Below are positions 53,045 through 60,869 of a stretch of 64,000 nt of DNA, piece after piece. The translations under genes were made by a program, and so were the position numbers. Under the pieces are notes generated by a model. It was not told the origin of the DNA. It searched no databases and saw nothing but the letters and a program-made list of their open reading frames with translations. The stretch spans positions 55,710-119,709 of the forward strand of contig DIUT01000063.1 in assembly GCA_002423105.1 (NCBI GenBank), read 5' to 3'. This stretch comes from Geobacter sp. UBA6151. GTDB lineage: Bacteria > Desulfobacterota > Desulfuromonadia > Geobacterales > Pseudopelobacteraceae. Position 1 is the stretch's first letter, and the number at the start of each line of letters is the position of its first letter.

Positions 53045-54307
53045 ATGAAAAAGACTATTGAAGATCTGGCTGTTTACGGTGCAGTCCCTGCTTTCCGGGA
53101 AACCCTGCATGTGGGGCGTCCCAATATGGGAGACCGCAAACGGTTTTATGAGCGGATTGACAGCATGCTGGACAGAAAGTGGCTGAGCAATAATGGGCCA
53201 TATGTGCAGGAGTTTGAACAGCGGGTGGCCGACATGATCGGCGTCAAACACTGCATAGCCATGTGCAACGGCACGATTGCCCTGGAAATTGCCATTCGCG
53301 CTCTTGGGTTGAAAGGCGAAGTCATCCTTCCTTCCTTTACCTTTGTGGCCACTGCCCATGCGCTGCAATGGCAGGAGATTACCCCGGTTTTTTGCGATAT
53401 TGATCCGGTGACCCACACCATTGATCCGGCCTGCATCGAAAAAATGATCACCCCGCGGACCACCGGCATCATCGGCGTGCATGTCTGGGGCCGACCCTGT
53501 AACATCGAGGCCCTGGAAAAGATTGCCGTGGAACACAATTTAAAGCTGCTCTTTGATACGGCGCATGGTTTCGGCTGTTCCTACAATGGCCGTATGCTTG
53601 GCAGCTTCGGTAATGCCGAGGTTTTCAGCTTTCATCCCACAAAGTTTTTCAACACCTGCGAGGGGGGGGCAATCGTTACTGACGATGATGCCCTGGCCCA
53701 AAGAATCCGTTTGATGAAGAATTTCGGGTTTTCCGGAAAACATGACGACGTTATCTATGTCGGCACCAATGGCAAGATGAGTGAGTTTTCGGCGCTGACC
53801 GGGTTAACCAACCTTGAAAGCATCGATACGTTTGTCGCCATAAATTATGAAAATTACGAGGTGTACCGGGAAGAGCTGTGTGGTCTGCCGGGGGTTGCGC
53901 TCATCAGCTACAACCAGCAGGACAAGTGCAATTACCAGTATGTGGTGCTTGAGATTGATGAACGTGTCACCGGCGTCGGCAGAGATCGGCTTGTGGAGAT
54001 TCTTCGCGCTGAAAATGTCCTGGCCCGGCGCTATTTTTATCCGGGGTGTCACCGTATGGAGCCCTACCGTTCTTACTTTCCGAACGCCGGACTGGTACTG
54101 CCGGAAACGGAGCGGCTCGTGCAACGTGTACTGTCACTGCCCACCGGGACGGCCGTCGGTCGGGAAGAGATCAGGAAAATCTGTCAGATAATCAAGTTGG
54201 CAGTCTCATACAGCGCTGAAAAAGAGGAGCGTCTGACAAGCCGTTTTGTGATGGAGCCTCAAGAGAATATTCAGTATGAACCGCTGCCGGCGCTTATGAG
54301 GGCATAA
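53045..54307 (+). CDS. DegT/DnrJ/EryC1/StrS sugar aminotransferase
   Basis: A 420-residue classical sugar aminotransferase. NGTIALEIAIRAL and ILPSFTFVATAHAL bind PLP phosphate, LLFDTAHGFGCSYNGRMLG holds the PLP Asp region, FSFHPTKFFNTCEGGAIV carries the Schiff-base Lys, and GTNGKMSEFSALTGL the substrate loop. It should convert a nucleotide-linked keto-deoxy sugar to an amino sugar, which the acetyltransferase gene before it could acylate. A run of eight G (53662-53669) lies in the lysine loop region (CEGGA); it is in frame here but is a slippage-prone spot. Confidence 0.92.
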   Translation: MKKTIEDLAVYGAVPAFRETLHVGRPNMGDRKRFYERIDSMLDRKWLSNNGPYVQEFEQRVADMIGVKHCIAMCNGTIALEIAIRALGLKGEVILPSFTFVATAHALQWQEITPVFCDIDPVTHTIDPACIEKMITPRTTGIIGVHVWGRPCNIEALEKIAVEHNLKLLFDTAHGFGCSYNGRMLGSFGNAEVFSFHPTKFFNTCEGGAIVTDDDALAQRIRLMKNFGFSGKHDDVIYVGTNGKMSEFSALTGLTNLESIDTFVAINYENYEVYREELCGLPGVALISYNQQDKCNYQYVVLEIDERVTGVGRDRLVEILRAENVLARRYFYPGCHRMEPYRSYFPNAGLVLPETERLVQRVLSLPTGTAVGREEIRKICQIIKLAVSYSAEKEERLTSRFVMEPQENIQYEPLPALMRA

Positions 54308-54326
54308 CCAGAAAAGCCGGCACTAA

Positions 54327-54345
54327 CAGGTTGTTGAACAACCTG
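54327..54345. repeat. Perfect inverted repeat CAGGTTGTT-G-AACAACCTG
   Basis: Nine-base arms around a single G, 20 bp after the aminotransferase stop and 25 bp before the next start. It could be an operator or, as RNA, a hairpin only if the loop opens the inner pairs; no T tract follows. Confidence 0.45.
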
Positions 54346-54369
54346 CTAAGACAGGAAAGGAAAACTCAG

Positions 54370-54579
54370 ATGATGATAAGGGTCAAATACACTGACAACA
54401 GTTACGATATGGTCTGCCCGGAATTGCTGGACCATCTTCTTGAGTTGGGCTCGGTTGCGGAATTTCAGCGGCGGGACGGCTGGGTGACAAGCAGTTCCTA
54501 CGCAGTACGCGGTTCAGAAAAAAAGGATTACTTCGGGGTTGAGAGACGAGAGAAACATTCCCTTGAGTACGACATGTAA
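54370..54579 (+). CDS. Small GSU3473-family-like protein
   Basis: A 69-residue polar protein: MMIRVKYTDNSYDMVCPELL, a helix with LLELGSVAEFQRRDGW, and a C-terminal tail with YFGVERREKHS. It resembles a small uncharacterised family I know from Geobacter genomes (start MIRVxYxDxxxDMV and a Trp after a basic patch). No enzyme motif or signal peptide is present. AAGGA lies before the ATG. The function is unknown; the strand pattern suggests a compact regulatory or DNA/RNA-binding domain, which is only a guess. It ends 25 bp before the large secreted protein. Confidence 0.6.
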   Translation: MMIRVKYTDNSYDMVCPELLDHLLELGSVAEFQRRDGWVTSSSYAVRGSEKKDYFGVERREKHSLEYDM

Positions 54580-54604
54580 GGGACCCGTTTTTTGGAGGTT
54601 CGGT

Positions 54605-57600
54605 ATGAAGAAGCTACCCGGTATTTGTTATTCCGTTTTGCGTGTTTTTCTCGCGCTGCACTTGATGTTTATTTCAGGGGTATGCTTCTCAACGCCTTCT
54701 GCCATGGCAACTACCCCTGAGCCGCTTGTTGCCATCCATGTTTCCGAACTTACCCAGGCTCTGGAAACCATGCCTGCGGTTACGCCCACTCCCACCGGAC
54801 CCGGCACCACCGGCTACCAGTGGTGGTACACCACCTGGCGCTATTTTGTTGCTTATGAGTCCTTGAAAGAAGCGCTGAAATCCGACGGAACCCCCTATCA
54901 GGTGATCAGTGACAGTGACATTGCAGCCGGAAAACTGCGCAACGCCGACGGGACGCCGCGCTACCCAATCCTGATCAGCCTGGCGGCGGAAGCGATCGCC
55001 GACAACCAGGTTTCCCCCCTGCGTGAGTATGTTAATGCGGGAGGCTTCCTGCTGGTTGGTTCTTCGTCCTTTACCCGCAGGCCGGACGGCACGCACCGGG
55101 GGAATTTTGCCCTGGCAACGGAGATGGGGGTGCGCATGACCTATTCCAGCCCGGGTAATTCCAACGACTGGAACTGGTATGGCAACTCCCGGCTTACCAA
55201 GGTGACCGAGCATCGTCTGACCAGTCATATTCCAAGCGGCATCCTGGTCTGGAGTGCGCCGTTCCATGACGAAGAGATCCCCTGGGGTGTCTCGCCGTCG
55301 CACAAGATCCATCAGATGCATCTGGCCTTCAGGGCGACTGCCGGTGGCGCAACGGTGCTTGCCAACGGCATTGTCGGGCCGCTACTGACGGTCAATCAGT
55401 ATGGAGCGGGGCAGATAATTTTCAACGGGCAGTTTCAGCCGCTGATCGGTCATGGGGCCACTGATCCGTCCATGTACCCCTACCTCTTTTTCCGCAGGGC
55501 CATTGAATGGGCCTTTGAGTCGTTCAGGTTGCCGGTTGTCAAGCTCAGCCCCTGGCGTTATGCCCATGATGCGGCGTTTGTGGCGCGCCATGATTTTGAA
55601 AACAATACGGACAGTATCCGCACCATAGAATCGTCTGCACAGTTTGAAAAATCTCTGGGGGTCAAGGGGGATTATTACTTTTGCACGGGTACCCTGCGCG
55701 AAGAGATGGGCGGAGATGCAGCAGTTGTTACCGGGCTGAAAAATGCGGTTTCACAATATGGCGCAACCATCGGTTCGCACAATGGCGGACTCAAGAACCC
55801 GGTGAACAGCGCTTTGGTTCCAGCGGATTATGACTACTGGCATTGGGGGCCGGATGAGGCGCTGGATACGGCCCCGCCCGGATATGCAAGCGGCAAGGCC
55901 TATGCTTCAGCCTCTGTCCAGAAATCTTTTAGCGATATAGAAGGCTGGCTGGATGGGGTTGACAATGGCCGGACCGGTTGCGGAGCGCTGAAGAACTGCC
56001 CCCGCAGTTGGGTCTCACCGTTTTTTAACTCAACCCGTGAAGATTCACGGGATGTTCTGGATCAACTGGTCTCCGTGGTGATGGGGGAGCAGAAAATCAG
56101 CCCGTTTCCCACCAGGACCATCTCCTACAAAACAGCCGGTAAACGCTTTTCAACCATTTCATTGCCGGTCAGTGATTGGTTTACCGGCGTACTGGTGGCG
56201 GAGAGTACGGAAGGCCATACCACCAGTTCCATACGCGCTGCGGTGGATTTCTATCACAACCTTGGCGCGTTGCTTAACTTCTACAGTCATCAACCTTCAA
56301 ATAATGGGGGGGCACAGCAGGAATACATTACCTACAGCATGACCAAACCCCGGTTATGGTCAACCAATGCCGTGGAGGTAAGCGACTGGTGGCGCGTGCG
56401 CTCAAGTGTTGTTGTAACCCCCACGGTCACCACAACTGCTGATTCCTACGTTGCCACGGCAACGGTTTCCGGAGCGGCTGACCCGGATACCGCCATTGAA
56501 CTGGTGATTCCCCAAAGTTATACCGGCAGTCCGGTGGTCTATCTGAACGGCCAGCCTGCCGCATCCTCAGAGTACAGAACCATGGCCAACGGCCTGAAAA
56601 TACGGGTCGGCACCACGGTAAGTACGGTACGGGTGCAGAATGCCGTGAACATGGCTCCCACAGGGGTCAATGACAGCTACAGTACGAACCAGAACAAAAC
56701 ATTGACCGTGGCTGCCCCCGGGGTGCTGGCCAATGACACGGACCCTGAAGGATTGCCGTTGACCGCCCAGAAGGTAAGCAATCCAGCGCACGGCACGGTG
56801 ACCCTGGGTAGCAACGGTTCGTTTACCTACATCCCGAGCACCGGCTATAGCGGCAGTGACAGTTTCACCTACCGGGCCAGTGACGGCCTGACCACCTCAA
56901 ATCCGGTGACTGTAACCATCACGGTTGTTGCAAACCAAGCGCCGGTAGCAGTCAATGACAGCTACAGCACCAATCAGAATACGCCTTTGACCGTCGTTGC
57001 TCCCGGTGTGCTGGCAAACGACACTGATCCCGAAGGTGGAACACTGACAGCCCAGAAGGTGAGCAACCCCTTGCACGGCACGGTGACCCTGAACAGCAAC
57101 GGTTCCTTTACCTACACGCCGACCACCGGCTATAGCGGTGGCGACAGTTTCACCTACCGGGCAAGTGACGGCTCGCTCACTTCCAACACGGCAACGGTGT
57201 CGTTCACGGTTATTCCGGTGAACCAGGCCCCGGTGGCCGGCAACGACAGCTACAGCACCAATCAGAATACGACCCTGAGCATCGCTGCTCCTGGTGTGCT
57301 GGCCAACGACACTGATCCGGAAGGGGCGACTCTGACGGCACAACTGGTCAGTGGCCCCTCCCACGGAGCCCTTACCCTGAACAACAACGGTTCCTTCACC
57401 TATACGCCAACCACCGGCTATAGCGGCAGCGACAGTTTCAGCTACCGGGCCGGCGATGGTTCGCTCACCTCCGGGGCGGCAACGGTCGCGCTTACCATCA
57501 ATGCGGCAGGCAGCAACCTTTTCACCGATGATTTCACCCGCGCCCCCGGCCTGCCGGACCCGCTGGCGCCGTGGACTGTCAAATCCGGAACCTGGTCCGT

Positions 57601-58099
57601 CAGTAATGGTGTGCTGCAAGGTTCCGCAACAGCCCAGAATTACAGTTATATCTATGCGGTACCCAACCCCGAGTGGCGTGATTACAGCGTGGAAGCTCAA
57701 CTCCAGTTTCCGGCCGGAGCCTTCGGCGGAGGTATTGGGGGACGTCTGAATCCGGGCAACGGTGAACATTATGGCGCCTGGATCTATCCTGATGGCTCCA
57801 TCGGTGGTTCAAACACGCTGAAACTGGTGAAATTCCGCACCTGGACCAGCTGGAGCGGCACTCCCATGCAGCAGGTGAATGTTCCCAGCGTCGGAACCGG
57901 TTGGCACACCCTGAAAATGGTTTTTACCGGCAACAGGATTCAGGTCTATTACGATGGCGCGCTGAAGATAGATGTGACGGACAATAACTTTGATTCCCGT
58001 GCTGCCTTTGCAACCGGCGGTATCAGCGGAGAACTCTGGACCTACACAAATACCTATGTCATGGGGATGGACAATGTCGTGGTGGGGGGTGTGCCATGA
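54605..58099 (+). CDS. Large secreted protein: NodB-like domain, three Ig/cadherin-like repeats, C-terminal beta-sandwich
   Basis: A 1164-residue exported protein. A signal peptide (VFLALHLMFISGVCFSTPSAMA) leads to an N-terminal domain (about 40-310) that resembles a class I glutamine amidotransferase-like or trimerisation domain (REYVNAGGFLLVGSSSF, GAGQIIFNGQF), a region with FVARHDFENN and ATIGSHNGG reminiscent of polysaccharide deacetylases (about 320-600), three near-identical Ig-like cadherin repeats of about 97 residues (about 680-970; PGVLANDTDPEG and SFTYTPTTGYSG in each) and a C-terminal LamG/DUF1080-like sandwich (about 975-1164). No PEP-CTERM tail is present. Likely a surface glycan-modifying adhesin. 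Its stop overlaps the next start (ATGA). Confidence 0.72.
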   Translation: MKKLPGICYSVLRVFLALHLMFISGVCFSTPSAMATTPEPLVAIHVSELTQALETMPAVTPTPTGPGTTGYQWWYTTWRYFVAYESLKEALKSDGTPYQVISDSDIAAGKLRNADGTPRYPILISLAAEAIADNQVSPLREYVNAGGFLLVGSSSFTRRPDGTHRGNFALATEMGVRMTYSSPGNSNDWNWYGNSRLTKVTEHRLTSHIPSGILVWSAPFHDEEIPWGVSPSHKIHQMHLAFRATAGGATVLANGIVGPLLTVNQYGAGQIIFNGQFQPLIGHGATDPSMYPYLFFRRAIEWAFESFRLPVVKLSPWRYAHDAAFVARHDFENNTDSIRTIESSAQFEKSLGVKGDYYFCTGTLREEMGGDAAVVTGLKNAVSQYGATIGSHNGGLKNPVNSALVPADYDYWHWGPDEALDTAPPGYASGKAYASASVQKSFSDIEGWLDGVDNGRTGCGALKNCPRSWVSPFFNSTREDSRDVLDQLVSVVMGEQKISPFPTRTISYKTAGKRFSTISLPVSDWFTGVLVAESTEGHTTSSIRAAVDFYHNLGALLNFYSHQPSNNGGAQQEYITYSMTKPRLWSTNAVEVSDWWRVRSSVVVTPTVTTTADSYVATATVSGAADPDTAIELVIPQSYTGSPVVYLNGQPAASSEYRTMANGLKIRVGTTVSTVRVQNAVNMAPTGVNDSYSTNQNKTLTVAAPGVLANDTDPEGLPLTAQKVSNPAHGTVTLGSNGSFTYIPSTGYSGSDSFTYRASDGLTTSNPVTVTITVVANQAPVAVNDSYSTNQNTPLTVVAPGVLANDTDPEGGTLTAQKVSNPLHGTVTLNSNGSFTYTPTTGYSGGDSFTYRASDGSLTSNTATVSFTVIPVNQAPVAGNDSYSTNQNTTLSIAAPGVLANDTDPEGATLTAQLVSGPSHGALTLNNNGSFTYTPTTGYSGSDSFSYRAGDGSLTSGAATVALTINAAGSNLFTDDFTRAPGLPDPLAPWTVKSGTWSVSNGVLQGSATAQNYSYIYAVPNPEWRDYSVEAQLQFPAGAFGGGIGGRLNPGNGEHYGAWIYPDGSIGGSNTLKLVKFRTWTSWSGTPMQQVNVPSVGTGWHTLKMVFTGNRIQVYYDGALKIDVTDNNFDSRAAFATGGISGELWTYTNTYVMGMDNVVVGGVP
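56650..57500 (+). repeat. Three tandem coding repeats of about 290 bp (Ig-like domains)
   Basis: Near-identical DNA starts at about 56668, 56953 and 57241 (GACAGCTACAGYACSAAYCA) and recurs within each unit (TATAGCGGCAGYGACAGTTTC). The unit is about 285-291 bp. Such high similarity at DNA level suggests recent duplication or gene conversion and can allow repeat-number change. Confidence 0.7.
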
Positions 58100-59763
58100 A
58101 AGCGGCGTTCATGAATCTGGACCGGAACAATTTTTTCTACAACTACTTTCTTGAAAATAAAATTCTGAAGCAATCCGGTGGCTTGCCGGCAGAAGAGCTG
58201 GTTGAAAGAATCATGTTTCTGGCCAGGTTTGCCTGGCGTAATCACCCCGGCTATTACGCAGACGGGCGCATCGAGAACCTGCTTTTTAATTTCGGCTTGA
58301 AACTGGATGAGTATGCCGATGCTGCCACGGCAGAAAAGAAGAGAAAAAGTTTGCTGCCTGACCTGAAAAGCATTTCAATCCTGCATCTGGCCACAGAATT
58401 GTATCAGGTTGGCGGGCATACGCGGATACTGTACCAGTTCATCAAGCGTCATGCTGTTGAAAACCAGGTTATTGTGCTCACCAGCCAATGTAAAAAGAAG
58501 CTGCCGCAGTGGTTTGTCGATGGAATCGGTGAGATACCGGTCATCATCCTTGATGAATTGGACTCAGTTTTTGAGCGGGCTGCCGTACTCAGGCAGATTG
58601 CCGACCTCTCCCAAAAAATCATGCTCTACCAGCATCCCTGGGATGCGGTGCCGGTTATTGCCTTGTCCTGCAAAGACGCTCCGCCGGTGTTGCTGGAGAA
58701 TCATGCCCATTCCTGGTTCTGGCTGGGCGCCTCTATTGCCGACATGGTTATTGCCCACACCAGTTTCCATACCCTGTTCACGCAGATCATGCGTCCCGTC
58801 AAAAATTCCTGGTATCTGCCCTTCACCCAGCTTGACGATCTACAGGCGATCACCACCCCGGCAGACAAGTTGCAGGCCAGAGAACGCCTCGGCATCCCTG
58901 CTGATTGCATCTGTCTGATAACACTGGGCACCGCAGAGAAATTCATACCCAATGCCGACTACAACTTTTATGCAACGGCTCATAAGATCGTGGAGCGCTT
59001 TGATAGGGTGCAGCTCTACGTTATTGGAAGTGCCTATGATGACCGGTATCCGGTCAACCGGGATAAAATCCACTTTCTGGGATACCTGGCCGATCCTGAC
59101 GACTATTACCGGGCCGCTGACATTTGTCTGGATGCTCTGCCGCAGCCATCACTGGGGGCAACCCTCTATGCAACCCTGATCGGCATGGCCTGCCCGATGT
59201 ATAAATACGGCTCCGGCCTGGTCTTTAACAGCAGAAACTTTTCAGATACCAAACTATATGACCAGCATGTCGGTTCAGTGCAAAATGAGGAAGAGTATCT
59301 GGAAAAACTTGGTTTTCTGATTGAGCATCCTGAAATCAGGCAGCAGATTGCCGCAGAAATCAGGCACGACTATGTCACGCTCTATTCACGGGAGCAGGTT
59401 GCGCAGAATCTTGCCAGGATGTTTGACGCTGCAGAACGGCTGGAACATGCGCCTGCCATGATTCCTGATGCTCAATTCAGATGTGATACTGAAAGTGCGG
59501 AAATTGCCGATGCCGGTTGTCTTCAGGATGTTTACGGCAGCCTGCTGTATTTTGACGGCTGTTTCAGCCTGAAGGACAAAGCCCTTGTTCTTGCACGCTT
59601 GCTGGTCAATCCGCTCTACGGGATTGAAGTTTTGGAGCTTGCAGGGCGGTTGCTGCTCCGTAAGGCAAAAGCGCTGTTCTTTATACCAGAGGTAAGCAGG
59701 AGGGCGTATGGCTCGCATTATCGCGTTTTATCTGCCTCAGTATCATCCGATTCCGGAAAATGA
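58096..59763 (+). CDS. Glycosyltransferase, GT-B fold
   Basis: A 555-residue protein. After an N-terminal helical part comes ILHLATELYQVGGHTRILYQF, the acceptor-side glycine loop of GT4-like enzymes, then LLENHAHSWFWLGASIADMVIAHT and FLGYLADPDDYYRAADICLDALPQPSLGATLYATLIGM, in which the usual E-x7-E loop is replaced by a looser pattern. The last 90 residues are not part of the core. The start overlaps the previous stop and the end overlaps the next gene by 56 bases, which is unusually long; both frames keep family-like sequence in the overlap. It probably adds a sugar to the cell-surface glycan. Confidence 0.75.
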   Translation: MKAAFMNLDRNNFFYNYFLENKILKQSGGLPAEELVERIMFLARFAWRNHPGYYADGRIENLLFNFGLKLDEYADAATAEKKRKSLLPDLKSISILHLATELYQVGGHTRILYQFIKRHAVENQVIVLTSQCKKKLPQWFVDGIGEIPVIILDELDSVFERAAVLRQIADLSQKIMLYQHPWDAVPVIALSCKDAPPVLLENHAHSWFWLGASIADMVIAHTSFHTLFTQIMRPVKNSWYLPFTQLDDLQAITTPADKLQARERLGIPADCICLITLGTAEKFIPNADYNFYATAHKIVERFDRVQLYVIGSAYDDRYPVNRDKIHFLGYLADPDDYYRAADICLDALPQPSLGATLYATLIGMACPMYKYGSGLVFNSRNFSDTKLYDQHVGSVQNEEEYLEKLGFLIEHPEIRQQIAAEIRHDYVTLYSREQVAQNLARMFDAAERLEHAPAMIPDAQFRCDTESAEIADAGCLQDVYGSLLYFDGCFSLKDKALVLARLLVNPLYGIEVLELAGRLLLRKAKALFFIPEVSRRAYGSHYRVLSASVSSDSGK

Positions 59764-60775
59764 TCAGTGGTGGGGTAAGGGATTTACCGAATGGACCAAT
59801 ACCGGCAAGGCAAAACCGCTCTTTCCCGGCCATTATCAGCCCCATGTGCCGGCTGATCTTGGCTACTACGACCTGCGCGTGCCGGAGACACGCAGCGCCC
59901 AGGCAGAGATGGCACAGGAGTACGGTATCGAGGCCTTCTGCTACTATCATTACTGGTTTGCCGGCAAGCAAATCCTTGAGCGGCCGTTGCATGAAGTGCT
60001 GCAATCCGGACAGCCGGATTTTCCCTTTTGTATCTGCTGGGCCAATCAGACCTGGTCAGGAATCTGGCATGGCAGCCCGGACAGAATTCTGATTGAACAG
60101 ACCTATCCGGGAGAAGCGGATCACCGGACCCACTTTCATGAACTGTTGCCGCTTTTATCGGATAAACGCTATCTGAGGGTCGATGATAAGCCGCTCATTG
60201 TCATCTATCGTCCCAACGATATCCCGGACCTGGCCGGGTTCATTCAACTCTGGAAGCAGATGGCTGTGCAGGCAGGTCTGGCGGGTCTGCACATGGTGGC
60301 AACCATCCATGGCAAACAGCCCTGGGACTTCCGGCAGTACGGCTTTGATGCTGCTGTGATGCAGTACCTTCCACCTTTGCGGCGTAATACTTACGTTTCA
60401 TGGCGGCAACCGTTCAAAAAAATGTTCCGGCTTTATCAGGAAAAAACCGGCAAACCAACCATTCACAGGTATGAGGATGTCATGCTGGAGATGCTGCCGG
60501 ACGCCGGTTCCGCCGCCGTGTACCCCTGTCTGGTTCCCAACTGGGACAATACCCCCCGCAGTAACAGCAATGGCTTGGTATTACAGGACTCAACTCCCGA
60601 ACTATTCAGACACCAACTGAAAAAATCGCTGAAAAATCTCCGGAATGTAGCGGAGGATCATGCCATCATCTTTGTCAAATCCTGGAACGAGTGGGCCGAA
60701 GGAAATCATCTCGAGCCTGATCTCAAGTTTGGCAGAGCCTATCTTGAAGTTATTCGTCAGGAACTGCTCAATTGA
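59708..60775 (+). CDS. GH99-like / WbsX-family protein
   Basis: A 355-residue protein of the WbsX group, GH99-like TIM barrels often found in polysaccharide loci. Characteristic segments are ARIIAFYLPQYHPIPENDQWWGKGFTEW, YGIEAFCYYHYWF, PFCICWANQTWS and IIFVKSWNEWAEGNHLEPD with a conserved Glu in NEWAEG. It starts inside the end of the glycosyltransferase gene, with AGGAGGGC a few bases upstream. No signal peptide, so it acts in the cytoplasm. Whether it is a hydrolase or assists transfer is not known for this group. Confidence 0.87.
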   Translation: MARIIAFYLPQYHPIPENDQWWGKGFTEWTNTGKAKPLFPGHYQPHVPADLGYYDLRVPETRSAQAEMAQEYGIEAFCYYHYWFAGKQILERPLHEVLQSGQPDFPFCICWANQTWSGIWHGSPDRILIEQTYPGEADHRTHFHELLPLLSDKRYLRVDDKPLIVIYRPNDIPDLAGFIQLWKQMAVQAGLAGLHMVATIHGKQPWDFRQYGFDAAVMQYLPPLRRNTYVSWRQPFKKMFRLYQEKTGKPTIHRYEDVMLEMLPDAGSAAVYPCLVPNWDNTPRSNSNGLVLQDSTPELFRHQLKKSLKNLRNVAEDHAIIFVKSWNEWAEGNHLEPDLKFGRAYLEVIRQELLN

Positions 60776-60869
60776 TATATTTCTAACCGATGGTACTATT
60801 ATCGAATGCGTGCGAAAACAGTGCAAACCATTCAAAAGAGCCGACGAGCGCCCAGTGGAGTGCAAACCT

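Noticed and set aside
56897..57769. 290-codon open frame on the minus strand across the Ig-like repeats
   Set aside because: It is a shadow of the repetitive coding strand: its own repeats simply mirror the Ig repeats, and it has no ribosome site or family-like motif.
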